Notes: generated by a model from the letters alone, not told the origin. Numbered from the stretch's first letter, positions 1 through 14,300 are shown. The stretch: 64,000 nt of DNA from Anoplopoma fimbria (GCF_027596085.1 NC_072458.1:23198062-23262061); one strand, 5' to 3'. Program-made: numbers and translations.

Positions 1-372
1 TTGGCTGCCTTCTGCGAGAGGATGTGCAGCACATCTCTTGTCCTAAAATGCTCAGATTGTTTACTGTCATATTAGGTTGCCATGGTTTCTGATGAGTTGA
101 AGATGCATCAGGACCACAGGTTGCACAAAGCTCACTCAGGACCATGGACGGATTACTGAGGACCCCTGGGCCAGAGCCTCTGTTTGAAGGCACTGCCAAC
201 ATTTAGAGTGGAGAGTCACAAAGTGGTAGTAAACAACCCCAAAGAAAAGATGCAAAAACTATCAAAAAGGGATGCAAAATCAACCGAAAAGATGCTAAAC
301 GTTTACAAAGAGATGCAAAATGAGTTCAAATGTACACACAACCATAAAAACTACATCTTTGTTTTGATAGTT

Positions 373-504
373 GCCACCTTTGTTTATGATCGTCGCCATC
401 ATGATTTATGACAATCGCCATCTTGGTTTTTGATGTTGCCATCTTGGTTTTTGACGGTTGCCATCTTGGTTTATGGCCGTCGCCATCTTGGTCTTTTTCG
501 TGAT
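373..504. repeat. six-copy 22-bp repeat with GCCATCTTGG core
   Basis: Units start at about 373, 395, 417, 438, 460 and 482. The core GCCATCTTGG is the reverse of the YY1-type motif AAGATGGC. Confidence 0.85.
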
Positions 505-3324
505 GTCTTGTGACATTGCCAGAATCCAGCAGCCGTGCGTAGTAACTGCACATTGGACAATCACATTCACATCAGACCTGCTGGAACTTTGGGAATGATT
601 GACTTCAACATATTTATCTTTTTATCAAAATAGTTGCCGATTAATTTACTGTCAATTGACTTACCGATATTATATCTCCAGGGAGTTAAGGAGCTTAAGA
701 TGTTTATAAAGTTTAGAAGATGAAGATGAGATGTTTGACCTCTGAAGCCAATCCAGTTTATTAACCATCAAGTTTACGACTCTGAACCCCGACTGACCTC
801 TGACACCTGAAACTCTTCAGTTCGTCTCCTTGTGAATCATTTTGACAACTTATTTTTTTTCCAGTTTCCTTAGAAACGCATCTTCAAACTGCTCTGAAGA
901 ATATTATTATCATGATGACGTCTTTTCACACGTTGACATCAGCTCTGCTGCACATTGTGTGCTTCAGGTTCACTAATCAGCTTTACTATCCGGTTTACGA
1001 GTTCTCGCTGCTCCTCTGGGCTTCTCTCCAGACAGAAGCTGCATTCTTCTCTCACTGAGCTTCATTATATCCTCCTGTTACACCTGGCTGCTCCAAAAAA
1101 CGTCTAGAAACTCTGAGTGAATTTCTGGAATCAAGAGAGTCGATATTTGTGCAAATTACACATAAAAAGACATTTCAGCTTGTAAAGTTATTATGTGTGA
1201 TGCATTTCAGCAATAAAAACTAAACAAATTATTAATAAAAAGAAGTAAATATTATCAAAATTGTTTATCTAAAATTGCTACTCCAATGTCAGTTAATTAA
1301 TATTATTAGCAGCAGAACAGATGAAAAATTATGAACAAAATAAAGGTTGTCACAGTTGATGTCCAATAGTTGCATTAACTGTAGTGTTTGCGTAAATGTA
1401 AGTTACAATATAAAAATGTTCATTAAAGTTTGTTATGTAATCTAAAATCTCAGATAAAATCTTTTTTTTTAAACTGACAAAATTGTACATCCTTTTACTT
1501 TACAATGAATCCAAATTTCAACTGTTTTAGAGAAATATTCAACCATGAAGGATGCAAATAGCTTATTTAAATAAGTGTGAAAATGTTGGAACGTCCAGTG
1601 TTGAGAACATCTGGGGAACATCTGGAGAACATCACGGAGCTCCGCTTATAAACCAGTTGTTAACAGTCAACATGGATCCCAATGAAAAATAAACATTGTC
1701 CTCCAAAACTACAATAAACAGTCGCCGATCAGTAACAGATTGTTCGCTATCAGAAACGTTTTCTTTGATTCATTAAGTTAATGTCCTTCAGCAGCAACGG
1801 AGGAAGCTGCAGGAAGTTCTCATATCAAGCTGTATTTATTTCTCTGAAGTTAAGTATTGATAGTTTTTCTGATCAAAACCTTCAGCAGAGAATCAAATTA
1901 AATCTGATTACTTTGAGTAAATCAACGTCTGTTCCTCCTTCTTGTTTTTCTATTGCAGTTTGACGTTAATGCAGTTCATATTTTGTTTTCTCATCATGCT
2001 CTGTATTTCTTTGCTTGTAATTTGAAACACTTGCAAGTACTTATATATATATAGCATATTTAAAGTGGTAGTATAAAGTTACACTGTTGAATCATTCTGT
2101 GCATTTTATTCATAGTACTATTGTCAAGTTGTAAGCACTGTTTTAGAAGTATTTTAATAATAATTATACATTTTTATTAATCATTTACAACATAGTAAGC
2201 AGTCACCTGCACATTTATTTGTGATTTTCACCTCAGTTTTTTTATGTATTTACATATATTTTCTGTTTCTTTATTTTATTAAATATCTTTTAATAACTGT
2301 ATTTTTCTTATTCACGTGTCATGTCAAACATCTGGCTCTAAGGCATAAGAATACAACACTATTTTACAAAACATTTTCTGGAATATCATAAATATTACCA
2401 CAATATTAAGTCTGTATACCAAGTTTTAAAAGATTGTCACATAAAAAAAAAACATTCAGTTTATCCTGATACAGATGTTTGTATATTTAGTCATAATAAT
2501 AAAGAACAATAATTCAACTCCATGCAGCTGTTGCCACTTGTCACTCTGTATGAAGAGATCTCTATGAGTTCACTTTAACCAGCGAGCTCAAAGGCCTTTT
2601 ATTCTCCCCGTAGACTCATCACCTCTTAAGTCGCCCTGAAACGACTGAAATGCCACAGAAACATGGACCAGATGCACGACGGAGCGACGGGTAATTACTC
2701 CTCATGAGGTTTTTTGAGCAGAGCCAAATCGAGTCTGCAAGAGCAGAAAATAACGAGCGCATGGATTCTGTAAAGCTGGAAAATGCTAATTGGAGTCGAC
2801 AGTTACGTCTTGATTGTTCTGTCAATAACTGGCTGATGGATGGAGTTTGTGAGTGTGACTAGGAAACAGAAACTATGTGGGTCATTTATTATGTTATTTC
2901 CTCTGTGCTTTCAGTCACAAATGTGAGTCCACAAACCTTTTCTGGTTTCACTCAGACCTCAAGATAAAGAATTATTTGAATCCAGATAACAATTAAACAG
3001 TTAGTGGTGGAAGCTTTTACGTGACTTAAAAAAAGTGTCTGAATGAGACGGCTAAAAGTCCTCAATAGAACACTAGTCCTCCTTTAGCGCCAAGTCATAT
3101 GACCATGTGGAGTTCCTTTATAGCTTGAAGTTAGCTTTTTACTTGACACTTCAAAAATCACAAAAGCGGTGTTCATTTGTAAAGGTTATCTTCATGAACA
3201 AAACGTGTGAGTATTATAAACGTTTGTTTGAGATTTTTTTCTGCAATAATTCAAAATCCCATTGACTTTTTGTTGAGGGAACCAGAGTGATGCTAAATCA
3301 TTTTGTACATCAGAAATACCTCAA
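505..3324. other. non-coding, nothing recognised
   Basis: AT-rich. The longest reading frames are 60-70 residues without recognisable similarity. 2600-2830 is less AT-rich with homeodomain-like words (GGGTAATTACTCC, GCTAATTGGAGTC) and might be a conserved element; no proof. Confidence 0.6.
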
Positions 3325-3610
3325 TACGTCTCTGGTGTCCACCTGTCAATCAGTGTGTAGCCCCGCCCTAAAGCATCCCCTGCTTTATGGTCTGTTTGAC
3401 TCTAAATGGAGCATCATTTACTAAATGAACATCATGCTGTATTGAAGAAGACTTGAAACTAGAGATTGAGACCATAAACTCATGTTTACAATGTTTACTG
3501 AGGGAATAAATCAAGAGAGAAGTAGAGTCATTTTCTCATAGACTTCTATACAACCAGAGGAGTCGCCCCCTGGTGGACAGCAGAGAGAATGCAGCTTTAA
3601 CACATGAAGC
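3325..3610 (+). repeat. dispersed repeat family R1, copy a
   Basis: From TACGTCTCTGGTGTCCACC to GAATGCAGCTTTAACAC. Shares nearly all its length with copies near 6.4, 7.8 and 19.1 kb. No coding capacity. Probably a MITE or SINE-like element of fish; class not settled. Confidence 0.8.
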
Positions 3611-6372
3611 ATCGGCTTGACTCGATGGAACCGGAGGTTGGCGCCTGTACAGAACACATCAAATTGCGAGTCAGCATCTTGCAAACACGTGCAAAGCAAC
3701 AAATCTCAAAATGTCAAACTCAGAGCTAACTGTTGTGCCGTCATAATTCACCTTTCTAGCATGACATTCTGCAGACCCTCATTTGCTTCCTCTGTCCAAA
3801 ACACAGATGCTAAACCTGTGTAAGTATTTTTCCAGGTGGGCTATATTGTTATTATTTCCCCTTCTCCTCCTCACCTTTAAATGATTCTGTTCTTTCTGTT
3901 TCTGCAGCTTGTTTCAATCCCAGACCTGATCCCCAGAGGCCTATTAGAGGCAAAGTCAAAATACCTCAGATGTGTTGACTTATGTCAGAGAGCAACGAGA
4001 TGAAGGGACGAAGACGAAGGGGGGAGGAAATAAAAAATCTGTTAAGAGTTGTTTTATTTTGTGCCAAAAGCACAGAGTGTGAGCCGTCAGCCAAATAAAC
4101 GAATCAAGATTTGCGTGAACGAACTATATGAGTGTTCACACACAATATAAACCACCTCTCTTTGTCCAGCGGGTCATAACATGAACATAAAACAGCCACA
4201 TTATTTCCCTGATGTCACTTTATGTGCAGGTGGGAGGTTTGTGAGCCATTGCTTGTCAAACTCATTAACTCTTAAAGGTGCAGTGTGTAAGATTTGGCGA
4301 CATCTAGTGGTGAGGCTGCAGATTACAATCAACTGAAACTTCTCCCTTGTGCCAAGAGATTAGAAGAACTACGCCGGCTGACTCTTGGCTGATTCTAAGG
4401 TAACAAAAATGCATCAGTGTAACTTTATACTACTACTACTACTATATATATATATATAGATACGTACACATATTTATATAGTACTTACAAGTGTTTCAAA
4501 TTACAAGCAAAGAAGTTCAGAGCCTGCTGAGAAAAGAAAGTATGAACTGCATTAATAGTTCCATCAAACTGCAATATGATATAAAAAAACAAGAAGGAAG
4601 AACAGACTTTAAATAAGTTAAAGTAATCTGAATGAATTGGATTCATTCTTTACAAGTAGAGGCTTATAAAGAGTCTCTGCTCTTGGCGAGTGTCGGTTAA
4701 CGTGTCTGGCTCTTTGGCAGAGAGTTTCACTGAGGAACTTCCTTTTTCATTCTTCCATTAAAGGCAACTTAATAATGTCCTTTTGAGTCGTAAGCATCTT
4801 CCTTATTTGCTGTTACAGTTGATATTCTGAAGTGTGAAATGGTTTGGTGACATAGAACTGATGGTTGAGCAGTTCACAAGCGCCAAATTAGAGTTAAATC
4901 CTTCTAGGATAGAACGAATTACATCCTTTTTTAAAAAATCAGTTCCTGTTATTCTCTGAGGAAGTCAGAGAGCCCTTTGCAAAATATCACACCTAGTTGG
5001 ACTGATAGAAAGTCATTACTTTCATTTAGGGTTGATAGATTTATGACAGTTATAGGATAGACAGAGTGAGCTTTGGGGACACTATTAGTGCTACAACATT
5101 TGCAAATAAACCAAAGTATTAAAGACCATTTGGAATAAAAGTCAGAGGATCATGAATCAGGAATGTCTGGTCAACATTTCAATTCATCAATCACTTGTTT
5201 AAATATAAAGGAGGACAGACGGACAGAACTACGCTGCTATCACGGCTAAAAATAACAAGCAAAAATAAAAGTTATTCCAAACTAAACCAAACATGATACG
5301 ATGTTGCTCATAGTGAAACTGAAAACAGCCGCGCTGTGGTCGGCGGTGTGTGAGTGTGTGTGAGGTTCCTTTCATCCACTTCCTGTGTTCTGTACAGTCA
5401 TCGTCCCGTGTGTCTAACCACGCTGGCGGTTCTCACCTCAACCACAAGAACCACATGTGAGCGTCGAGGAACCTGCAGAGCGTGAAGTGAAATGTTTAAT
5501 TCAGCCACAGTTTCCTCTGAGAAAACACTGCTGCTGCAGTGAAGAGGTTTCCAATATCAGTCAGTCATTCATTCAACATTTCAGCTGAACATTTGAGGCA
5601 GAATTTAGAGTTTTTTGTTGTTGTTGACCGTTAAAATGACGGCCTATTGACTCTTCCAAATATTAAAAAACAGTAACAGTAAAATCAGTAGACAGAAGGT
5701 CTTCTCTTCTTCGTCATCGTCTTTTACCTAGATTCAACGTGACTTTGCATTTTTGTTTTCATATATGTGTTGTCTCACTTCAGTATATTTTACTATCATA
5801 GCTCCACTTTTCTCAATATTTAATCATTTTAATTTATGTATTCATAAATAAATGCTATTTGTCACCCCTCTGTGGGTTTTTATTTGAAAAGTATTAAAAA
5901 GAGCCTGTGACTAAATCCCGTAACTTTATTAAGGCTTGGTAAAATATTAATAATTATATGCCACTTGCAAGAATCTGATCATATTTAAAGACACGCCGAC
6001 GACACAGTGTTATTATTTTAAAAACACAGGTTATTTTTATTTCCTGAACTTGCATTGTATTTTATTGCAAGTGTCTACAGGCTGGTGTCATCCAGCATTT
6101 GCAGCAATACGGACAAAAAATAATAGCGTTAATTTGTAGATATCCCACAAAATGTTTTAGTATGTTATCGCCTAAACCTTACTAAGTTTCCTGTGAAGAT
6201 GGAACTTTATTTTGAAAAGACTGTATCAATGAAACAAGATGAAATTGGCGTTTCGTAGGAAAACGTGGAGTAACTTTTTGAGGGTTATCTTAGAAACCGT
6301 TGTTTGTTACCTTTGATGCGCTAAATGGATTATGGAAAAGCGAATAAATCCTGAAGTTGCGGACACTTAACT
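3611..6372. other. non-coding, nothing recognised
   Basis: AT-rich, with a short TA tract at 4442-4457. 5320-5500 is more GC-rich and contains AACCACA words, but shows no splice-supported reading frame. Confidence 0.6.
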
Positions 6373-7165
6373 CAGGGGGCGACTCCTCTGGTTGTATAGA
6401 AGTCTATGAGAAAATGACTCTACTTCTCTCTTGATTTATTCCCTCAGTAAACATTGTAAACATGAGTTTATGGTCTCAATCTCTAGTTTCAAGTCTTCTT
6501 CAATACAGCATGATGTTCATTTAGTAAATGATGCTCCATTTAGAGTCAAACAGACCATAAAGCAGGGGATGCTTTAGGGCGGGGCTACACACTGATTGAC
6601 AGGTCGACACCAGAGACGTATACGGCGTCTCTACGTCACTCCTCCTCTTTTCATGAATAAAAGAACAACTCGCATTTTGTAATAAGCACTTCAATATGTA
6701 CATTTATTCCAGAATGCAGGGACATTTATGAGATATTGCTTCTAGGCTGTTTATTACAAAATGTGTGTGTTATTACATAATGAAATGAACATTTATTACA
6801 TCTTTGTCTAGTTGTTGGTTAGATGTGTATTTTTTCAGCGTATATAAAAAACAACTTTGATGACTTTGAACCCATAGATTTGTTTTTGTTTACTCTCAAA
6901 TATATAAAATAAGAACACATGAATTGATATTATTAACCTAATGTATTTGACTTTAATGCAATAATAACAACTTACTACACACTGATTGACAGGTCGACAC
7001 CAGAGACGTATACGCCGTCTCTACATCACTCCTCCTCAGTCCATATATGGACACTTTTGTTTATTGGCTGCACAAAAAACAACATGGCGACAGGCTTCAA
7101 AACATCAGTCAACAAACCAATGGGTGACGTCATGACGACTACATCCACTTCTTGATTACAGTCTT
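6373..7165 (-). repeat. dispersed repeat family R1, copy b, with a ~340 bp internal segment
   Basis: Reverse orientation. The element is split at ~6637-6975 by a segment also found at 22206-22545, and a ~60-bp piece (CACACTGATTGACAGGTCG and following) is present on both sides (6587-6645 and 6978-7037). Confidence 0.78.
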
Positions 7166-7256
7166 TATTTGGCAATGGAACTACACTGTGCATTGTCTAA
7201 CATGAATGTAAATCTACCAGAGACGTAAGCAAACTAGCCACATGTTGAATGCCGTC

Positions 7257-7296
7257 ACACACACATGCAGACATACATCTGTCTGCATGTGTGTGT
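7257..7296. repeat. perfect 16-bp inverted repeat
   Basis: ACACACACATGCAGAC pairs exactly with GTCTGCATGTGTGTGT across an 8-base loop. Too short for a microRNA precursor. Confidence 0.85.
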
Positions 7297-7814
7297 ATAC
7301 AAAGCTCCTTGTTGTGCTCCTCAAACCGCCAGCAGCTGTGAAAAACGACGAACCAGACTGAGAATCTATTAGAGTCGAGGGGATCCGTTCTCCGTACGAC
7401 TCCAACACACAGCGACTGCAGCATTACCTCAGGAGGGATCAGGTTTTCATTAGCAGAGCAGCCCATGTACAACAGGCCCGTCAGGACCTTCACAGAGAAA
7501 AAAAACACTCAAAGGGGAAGAATCATCCCTCAGAAGCCGATATAACTCATGAGCTGGAGCCGCAGAGCCTCTCTGAGCTAACGGAGCGTCACGCTGCTGA
7601 CTGACAGACACTCTGAGGCTTTAAAGGACACAAGACGGTGTTTGTAAATCTCTACTGGACGGATATGACAGATATGAATTATGTTTAAAACGAAGCACAG
7701 CATGTGCCACATTTCAGCACGGTGTTATAGATGTCTGCAGACCGTGACCTTCAGCACGCAGCGAGGGGGGCGAGAAGTCAAATGTGAAGGTTCGGATTAA
7801 AGTCAGCACCTCCA

Positions 7815-8265
7815 AGTAGTGAGGCCAGGAGCTCTGGGTCTCGACCATATTCTGTATATAAGAAGTGGACGAAGTCACCTGTTGGTTTGTGGACTGATGT
7901 TATGAAGCCTTGAGATCGGCCTTGGATTACGGTCGTCGCCATCTTGGGTTTTTTTGCAGCCAGTGAACGGAAGTTTCCCTCTTTGGACGTCTCTGGTGTC
8001 GACCTGTCAATCACAGTAAGCCCCGCCCTAAAGCATCCCCTGCTTTATGGTCTGTTTGACTCTAAATGGAGCATCATTTACTAAATGAACATCATGCTGT
8101 ATTGAAGAAGACTTGAAACTAGAGATTGAGACCATAAACTCATGTTTACAATGTTTACTGAGGGAATAAATCAAGAGAGAAGTAGAGTCATTTTCTCATA
8201 GACTTCTATACAACCAGAGGAGTCGCCCCCTGCTGGACAGGAGAGAGAATGCAGCTTTAAGACAC
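7815..8265 (+). repeat. dispersed repeat family R1, copy c
   Basis: Longer form including the CATATTCTGTATATAAGAAG end and GCCATCTTGGG, through to GAATGCAGCTTTAAG. Confidence 0.78.
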
Positions 8266-9295
8266 TTCCGCAGAAAGTATAAAGACAGCAGGAGGTCACA
8301 CAGGTCGAGAGAGATTGGAGGTGGACGGCTCAAACAAAAAAACCTTTCGTTCCCCGCGTGTAACTCGAGGTCAGCATTAATTTATTTGTCATGTAACTTC
8401 CATATTTAAATAACACCAATTTCATAAATCTAACTACGTACGTCAAGATCTTTTCCTCGGCGTTATTTGGAAAAACTGATCACATATTGTGAATCTAAAC
8501 GGTTATTTTGTCGAATGAGAAATTATTCAAACTTAATCTGACTTTATCATTTTTAAAGCTTTTAAAAACAGCACTTCCACTCAAAAACTGAAATAAAATA
8601 AAGAAAATGACGCAATGCTGAAGCGTTCTAGTTCAGGTTAAGAATAAACTGAACATTAAAGTCTTGTAATGTGTTTCCCAGCTGACCTTCAGGTCTTCAG
8701 GTGTTGACGGTGAGAAGCTTCAGAGCTTCTGTAACGGGTCGGCGAGGAGTCATGTGTCAGTTTCATGGGACGTCCTCTGTAGCAGCTTCAACATGTTTCC
8801 AAAACAAACACATTTATGAAGTCTGGAGCTGAAACATGAACACAGAAACTTTCTCACCGTTCTCGTTTATATTCAAGACGCAAGTTACTGCAGAAAATAG
8901 ATTTACAAAGCTAGTTTAAAAGAAAATCATTGCTATAATTTTCTTTATTTGGTCTAAAATGTGACATCATTGTTTATTTTATCTTATAAATAATTTCATT
9001 ATAGTGTCTAGAAGCTACAGTATATATGAAGCAGGATGTTTCACCAACACAATAACCTAAACATGTCTATATATGCTGATGAAGCAATATTGTTTTTGTT
9101 ATTTGGACGTATACACGTGTTCAAAAAGAATGTAAGAAATGTGTAGTAAGAATTTGTTACGAGGATTCCTACTCTATTAGATCATACTACAAAAGAAAGA
9201 TTACATAATTCATCAAAGTATCAAGAATAAGCAATTAGTTACAAAATTGGACAAGTTACATAGAAGTTTATGTTGAAAAGCAGAATTCTGTACGG
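8266..9295. other. non-coding, nothing recognised
   Basis: No reading frame of note between the R1 copy and the CAGA microsatellite. Confidence 0.6.
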
Positions 9296-9297
9296 GC

Positions 9298-9354
<57 letters not shown>

Positions 9355-9418
9355 GGCAGACAGACAGACAAACAGACAGGCAAACAGACAGACAGATAGA
9401 CAGGCAGACAGGCAGACG
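9296..9418. repeat. (CAGA)n microsatellite
   Basis: About 120 bp of CAGA units with a few GGCA and AACA variants in the second half. Confidence 0.95.
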
Positions 9419-9550
9419 GGCACATGTCGGCCACACAGAGAGGCGTTCACTGACTCACAGTTTCCACTGAAACACAACCAGCTTCAGCAGCGAGAGGACG
9501 GCCGAGATGAACGATATCCTCACCGCGGTCCAACAGGCACATGTGTATGT

Positions 9551-9652
<102 letters not shown>

Positions 9653-9850
9653 GTACACATGGAGACATATTAAACCCATGCAGAGCCGTGAGGGAAACCT
9701 TCTCCACCAATCAGCTTCCTGCCAGACTGGGCAGATGTGGAGACACTGAACTCTTTCACATTCATGCCAGCGTTACTCGGAGAGACCTGCATGGAGCTTA
9801 ACTTTTCACCTGAGTTATAACACTTAAAGCTTCCTTTATCCTTAACTGAT

Positions 9851-10025
9851 TAAGATAAGATACGATAAGATAATCCTTTATTAGTCCTGCATCGGGGAAA
9901 TGTGTAGGATTACAGCAGCAGAGTGTAAAGTGCAAACAAGAGACATCAGTAAAAAACAAGATCAAAACAAGTATAAATAAATAATTACACAGTAAAGAAT
10001 ATTAAATAAAAAATCCACAATAACT
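9851..10025 (-). mobile_element. 3' end of a non-LTR retrotransposon (LINE-like)
   Basis: (GATAA)n then ATCCTTTATTAGTCCTGCAT and an A/C-rich trailer (CAGCAGCAGAGTGTAAAGTG). This junction recurs at 46292 and is a known fish LINE 3'-end pattern (RTE/Expander-like by memory). 5'-truncated, no RT here. Confidence 0.55.
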
Positions 10026-13000
10026 AAAACATTATATATACAGACAGAATAATTATTGTATTGACTCTACACTGGTTAAAGAGAAGCTAACTACACAGCT
10101 AACTAGCCGGCTGCTCGTCTCTCCGGCCATAACAACAATTAACAATCACCATTAAGAGGCTAACATGTATCATCTCAATTACTACATTAAATAATAGTTT
10201 AGTTTACATTCGCTTAGATTATTTCTAACAATTTGAAAGAATACTGCTGCTTTGTGTTATGTTACAGTTTATTCTCACTTAATAAACTAACCCTAAAACA
10301 ATGGAACTAACAGAACACAGCTAATATTTAATGGACATCTGTGGAAGCTCAGTGTTTCAGTAATGGACTCAGACAGGTCAATTAAAAGAAGGTTTGGCTA
10401 CAGGTGGTCAGTCCAAACTGGCAAATAAAACAAGAAGAAAAGATGGAAGGAGGTTGGTATATATGTACGAGAGCTGATTAGGGAATTAGGGACAGTTCTA
10501 CTGTGGAACGGAGATAATGTGCTTGTTTTAATGCTTACTTCATGTATTAAGATTTAGATATGAACAACTATAAACACACGTCTATGGCAGCTTTGATCTG
10601 AATATACTTTTGAACGTCACAAAGAGCAGAATCATCTCAAAGGGATTTATTTTTCTTGATATTAAAATTATTTTCTCTGACTTTAAAACACTTAATGCCA
10701 AACCTGTCAAATTATAAATGTATTATTTGATATTTCTAAAGTTGTATGTGGGGACAAACTGTATTTCTGTTGGAGCTTTTGTGTGTTTCTTTTGTTTTGG
10801 TAGTTACCTGGTACGTTACGCCACCGAGCGACCTTGAGACTCTGGTTTGTCCATCTCACAGAAAGACCGACTGGAAGAACATCAAGAACCAGCGAAGCTA
10901 TCACCCCTCTGAGAGGCAGAGAGAGGGATGTGGGGGCAGATTTAACAAGACGGAGAGAAGAAATGTCTGCCTACCTTTCTCTTTTTCTTAGTCCTCTGCA
11001 TCATTTCTTCACCATATGGGGCTCCTCGTCCCATTAAAAGGCCGAGGGACAGAAACCTGGAGCAGCCAGGAGGAGGAGGAGGACACGACCTCTGAGAGAC
11101 AAAGAACAGAGAAGGAGAACAGTTCACCAAAACAGGTTAGAAGATACAAAAACAGAAAATCCATCAAAACAGGTAAGATGTGAAAACAGAGAGAATTTAA
11201 CAAAAAGGATAAAAATAAGCAAAAACAGAAAATTTACCAAAGCAGATAAGAAGAAGCAAAAACTGAGAAAATTCATCAAAACAAATGAAGAGATGGGAAA
11301 TCACAGAAATTTACCAAAACATAAAATTTTCCAAAACAGATAAAACAATTGGCAAAAACACAAATTTACCAAAGCAGACAAGATGCAAAACAGAGAGAAT
11401 TCATGAAAACAAACAAGAAAACGCAAAAAGAGACAAAGATTTCCCAAAAACTGTTAATATGCCAAAAAAACAGGGGAATAAAAATCAAAAACAGAAAGAA
11501 TTACCAAAACAGTCAAGAAGATGCATAAACAGAGAACATTTTACAAAAAGGATAAAAGGAAGCAAAAACAGACAAAATGTTCCCAAAACAGATATGAAGA
11601 ACAACACGCACACAAAATAGTTTTTCACTTCTCTACTCAGATTTTTCAGACTATGTTTGGATTTTGGAGCATCAAACTGGGACCCGGTGACTAAACCTGT
11701 TTATTCTGCAGCCGCAGTTACCTCTTTAAAAAGAGCGAATAGGATTTTCACCCTAGAGGAGGATATTTAATTAAAGAAATACTTTATTGATTAATAATGA
11801 TAATAATAATATTGTCCCTTTTTGTCTGGTTAAAGTGACAAAACGCTGCCGGTAGGTCACTACAGCTCTCAGTACTCAATGTGAATCCTGTTTGTAACTT
11901 GATAGTCGGTTTGTGAGTGATTCACACTTTATTTACACAAGTTATTGTTAGTTTTCCCGTCTAGGATTGTGTTCCTCCTCCGTCACAGTGACATCTGTCC
12001 AGCTGTCTGACAGATGAAGGAGGAATGTGTCTCAGTGATGTGACGTCTGTCTGTGGAGCTGGACGGACGCCAGTGATGCCTTTGTTTTGGCGGAGTGACG
12101 CTCTGGAAAGAAGACTTCCTGTGGGACGACGTGGAGATGCTTGTGAAGTTACGCAAATGTCACCGAAACACAGACTTTTGTTGGGAGTCAGAGGTGTGAA
12201 GACGGAACGTTTTTGCAGACTTCGTCCTGCAGCCAAGTAGAAAATGATTGGTGTTCGTATCTGATCTCACTGGAATTAAAGTATTCTGAATGCATATCTG
12301 TCTGCAGAACTCAGACCAGTGTCCCTAAAAAGCTTATTATCTGTCACTAAAACTTATTAAAGACATCATTTTTACTTTTTTTGTTTGTTCTACCATATAG
12401 AGTAGAGTTTGATATTCAATTTGTGTTTGCTTCAGCTCATGCAAACTCTTTAGTAAATGAAAACTCAGATAAGTTAATGAAACATCAATATTCTGATGTA
12501 GACGTGTAGAAATGTAGAAATGTTGTCAGCTGTTCCCATGAAGCAGAAAGCAGCCTTTGTGACGGCGGAGAGGAGGAAGAGGATTCTCCTCGGAGGAATT
12601 CAAACTATTCAGGAGAATGTGAGTTATGCAGAGTCACACAGAGTGGGAATCAGAGGAGATGTTACACATGCCAAGAAGAAAAGTGAGCAATGCAATCAAG
12701 AAACAGGAAGACAGCAGATATATGTTTTTATTTTATGAATATGAACCAACATGCATCTTTTTTCACTTTTTGTTTTTTTAAAGTCAGCTAAACTGAGAAA
12801 AATGATGCGCCGTAATTCGTAGCTAAACAATGAATTTATATCGTATGTGTGAAGGAATTTTCCTTATTGTATGTTAAACTTCCCTCATGTAGGTTAAAGG
12901 TAACTGTCTGTAGGTCAGGTCAACTGTCTGTCTCTCTTAGCCTGTCTCACTCTATGAGCCTGATAAGGCCGAGCTGGCTATGGCAGCTGGTAGGCCAAGG

Positions 13001-14194
13001 TCAGCTAGAAACCTTGTGTTTTCGGTTTAGACTCAACAGGCTGGCGTCTGGTTGGAGACAATAGATGGTTGTTCGTTCTCCTTGTAAAACGAGAATTTAT
13101 TGTTGATTTATTTGTCAAGTAATAACTGCACTTCTGAAGTTATTTCAACACAAACAACAATCTCTTCCTAAACCTAACGAAGTAGTTTTTTGTCTAAAAC
13201 AAGCGAAGTTTCCTGTGAAGACAGAAGTTTATTTTGAAAAGACTGTATTCATGTAACGACTGAAGTTGACACGTGTTGCTTGAAAAAAGACAAGTAACCT
13301 TTCTTAAAATATCAAAAGAACCGTTGTTTGAGGATTCGTGATCCTGGAGAGGTTGTGTAAAATGTACACAAAAAAAACCCTGCAGTCTGTTTGCGTCAGA
13401 CGAATCCAGCGATGTGTTTTCTGCTGTCTATGCAGGTCATTTTGACTCAGTGTCTACTAACTGTATTAACTGGTTAGCTTTTTAGCATTTTAGATTTTGC
13501 ACAGAATCTGCACAGATGAGCTTTATGAATAATATATAGAAACAGACAATCTTCTCTCTGATGGTCTCGGCTACTTATGAAGGTTAAAAAGCTCAACATA
13601 AAAGTTCCTCACAGTAAATTTAAGTTTGATGGACCTTAAAATGTTGAAATGTAGTGAAATGAGCAGTTCTGTCTTCCTCCACAACGCTCTGTCCCAAGAA
13701 TCTGAGAGAACCTGGATTTCCTAAATGGTTCCAGTCTTGGATCCGGACCTGAAACAGAGTCAAAGACAACAACAGGAGCAGCTCCTGAAGTCACATCTGT
13801 AATGTGAGTTTATTTTATCAGCGGGGCGAATCAGTAACTAAATATTTGAATTTAAGGGCTGCTGGAAGGACAAAGAGCAACAGTGATGTCATGCAGGTTC
13901 CAGCTGGGCGGCTTTCCAAAGGCATTATCTTCACCTTCATCATCTTCATCATCACTGCTGCTGTTATGGAGATAAAGTCGCCCACACACTCCGTCCTCAG
14001 AGGCTGGGTCTGCCTTCTCTGAGTTATTCTGAAGATCGCTGCAGGAAACTCTCTTTTCAGGCCGTCCTATCACACTATGAGGTCAAAGGTCAGAGATTCT
14101 GGGGGTGCGTCCAGTTAAGTTAGAAACTGAGGATTTAGGACGGTTTGGAGTTTTTCTGCTTTAATAGCTACACTTTCTGGATGCTTTTGATGAG
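10026..14194. other. non-coding apart from the A-rich minisatellite
   Basis: Short reading frames only (up to 91 residues at ~12.0-12.2 kb, in conflicting frames on both strands). No domain recognised. Confidence 0.55.
11115..11620. repeat. degenerate A-rich minisatellite
   Basis: Loose tandem copies of AAAACAG-(A/G)TAAGAAG-ATGCAAAAACAGAGAAAAT-type units, period roughly 45-60 bp. The 111-residue K/Q/N-rich reading frame across it is a by-product. Confidence 0.65.
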
Positions 14195-14300
14195 AAGTTT
14201 GATACCACTCTCTTGTCTGTACCTTTGAATACGAAGCCACCAGCAGCTGGTTAGCTTAGCTTAGCATAAAGTTGGAAATAGCTAGCATGGCTCCGTCATA
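14195..14300 (+). repeat. dispersed repeat family R2 (TAGCTTAGCATAAAG), copy a
   Basis: Shares GGTTAGCTTAGCTTAGCATA and GCTAGCATGGCTC with copies at 27.9 and 49.8 kb. A widespread fish dispersed repeat. Non-coding. Confidence 0.6.

Noticed and set aside
11285..11620. 111-residue Lys/Gln/Asn-rich frame
   Set aside because: Arises from a degenerate A-rich minisatellite; no domain, no gene context.
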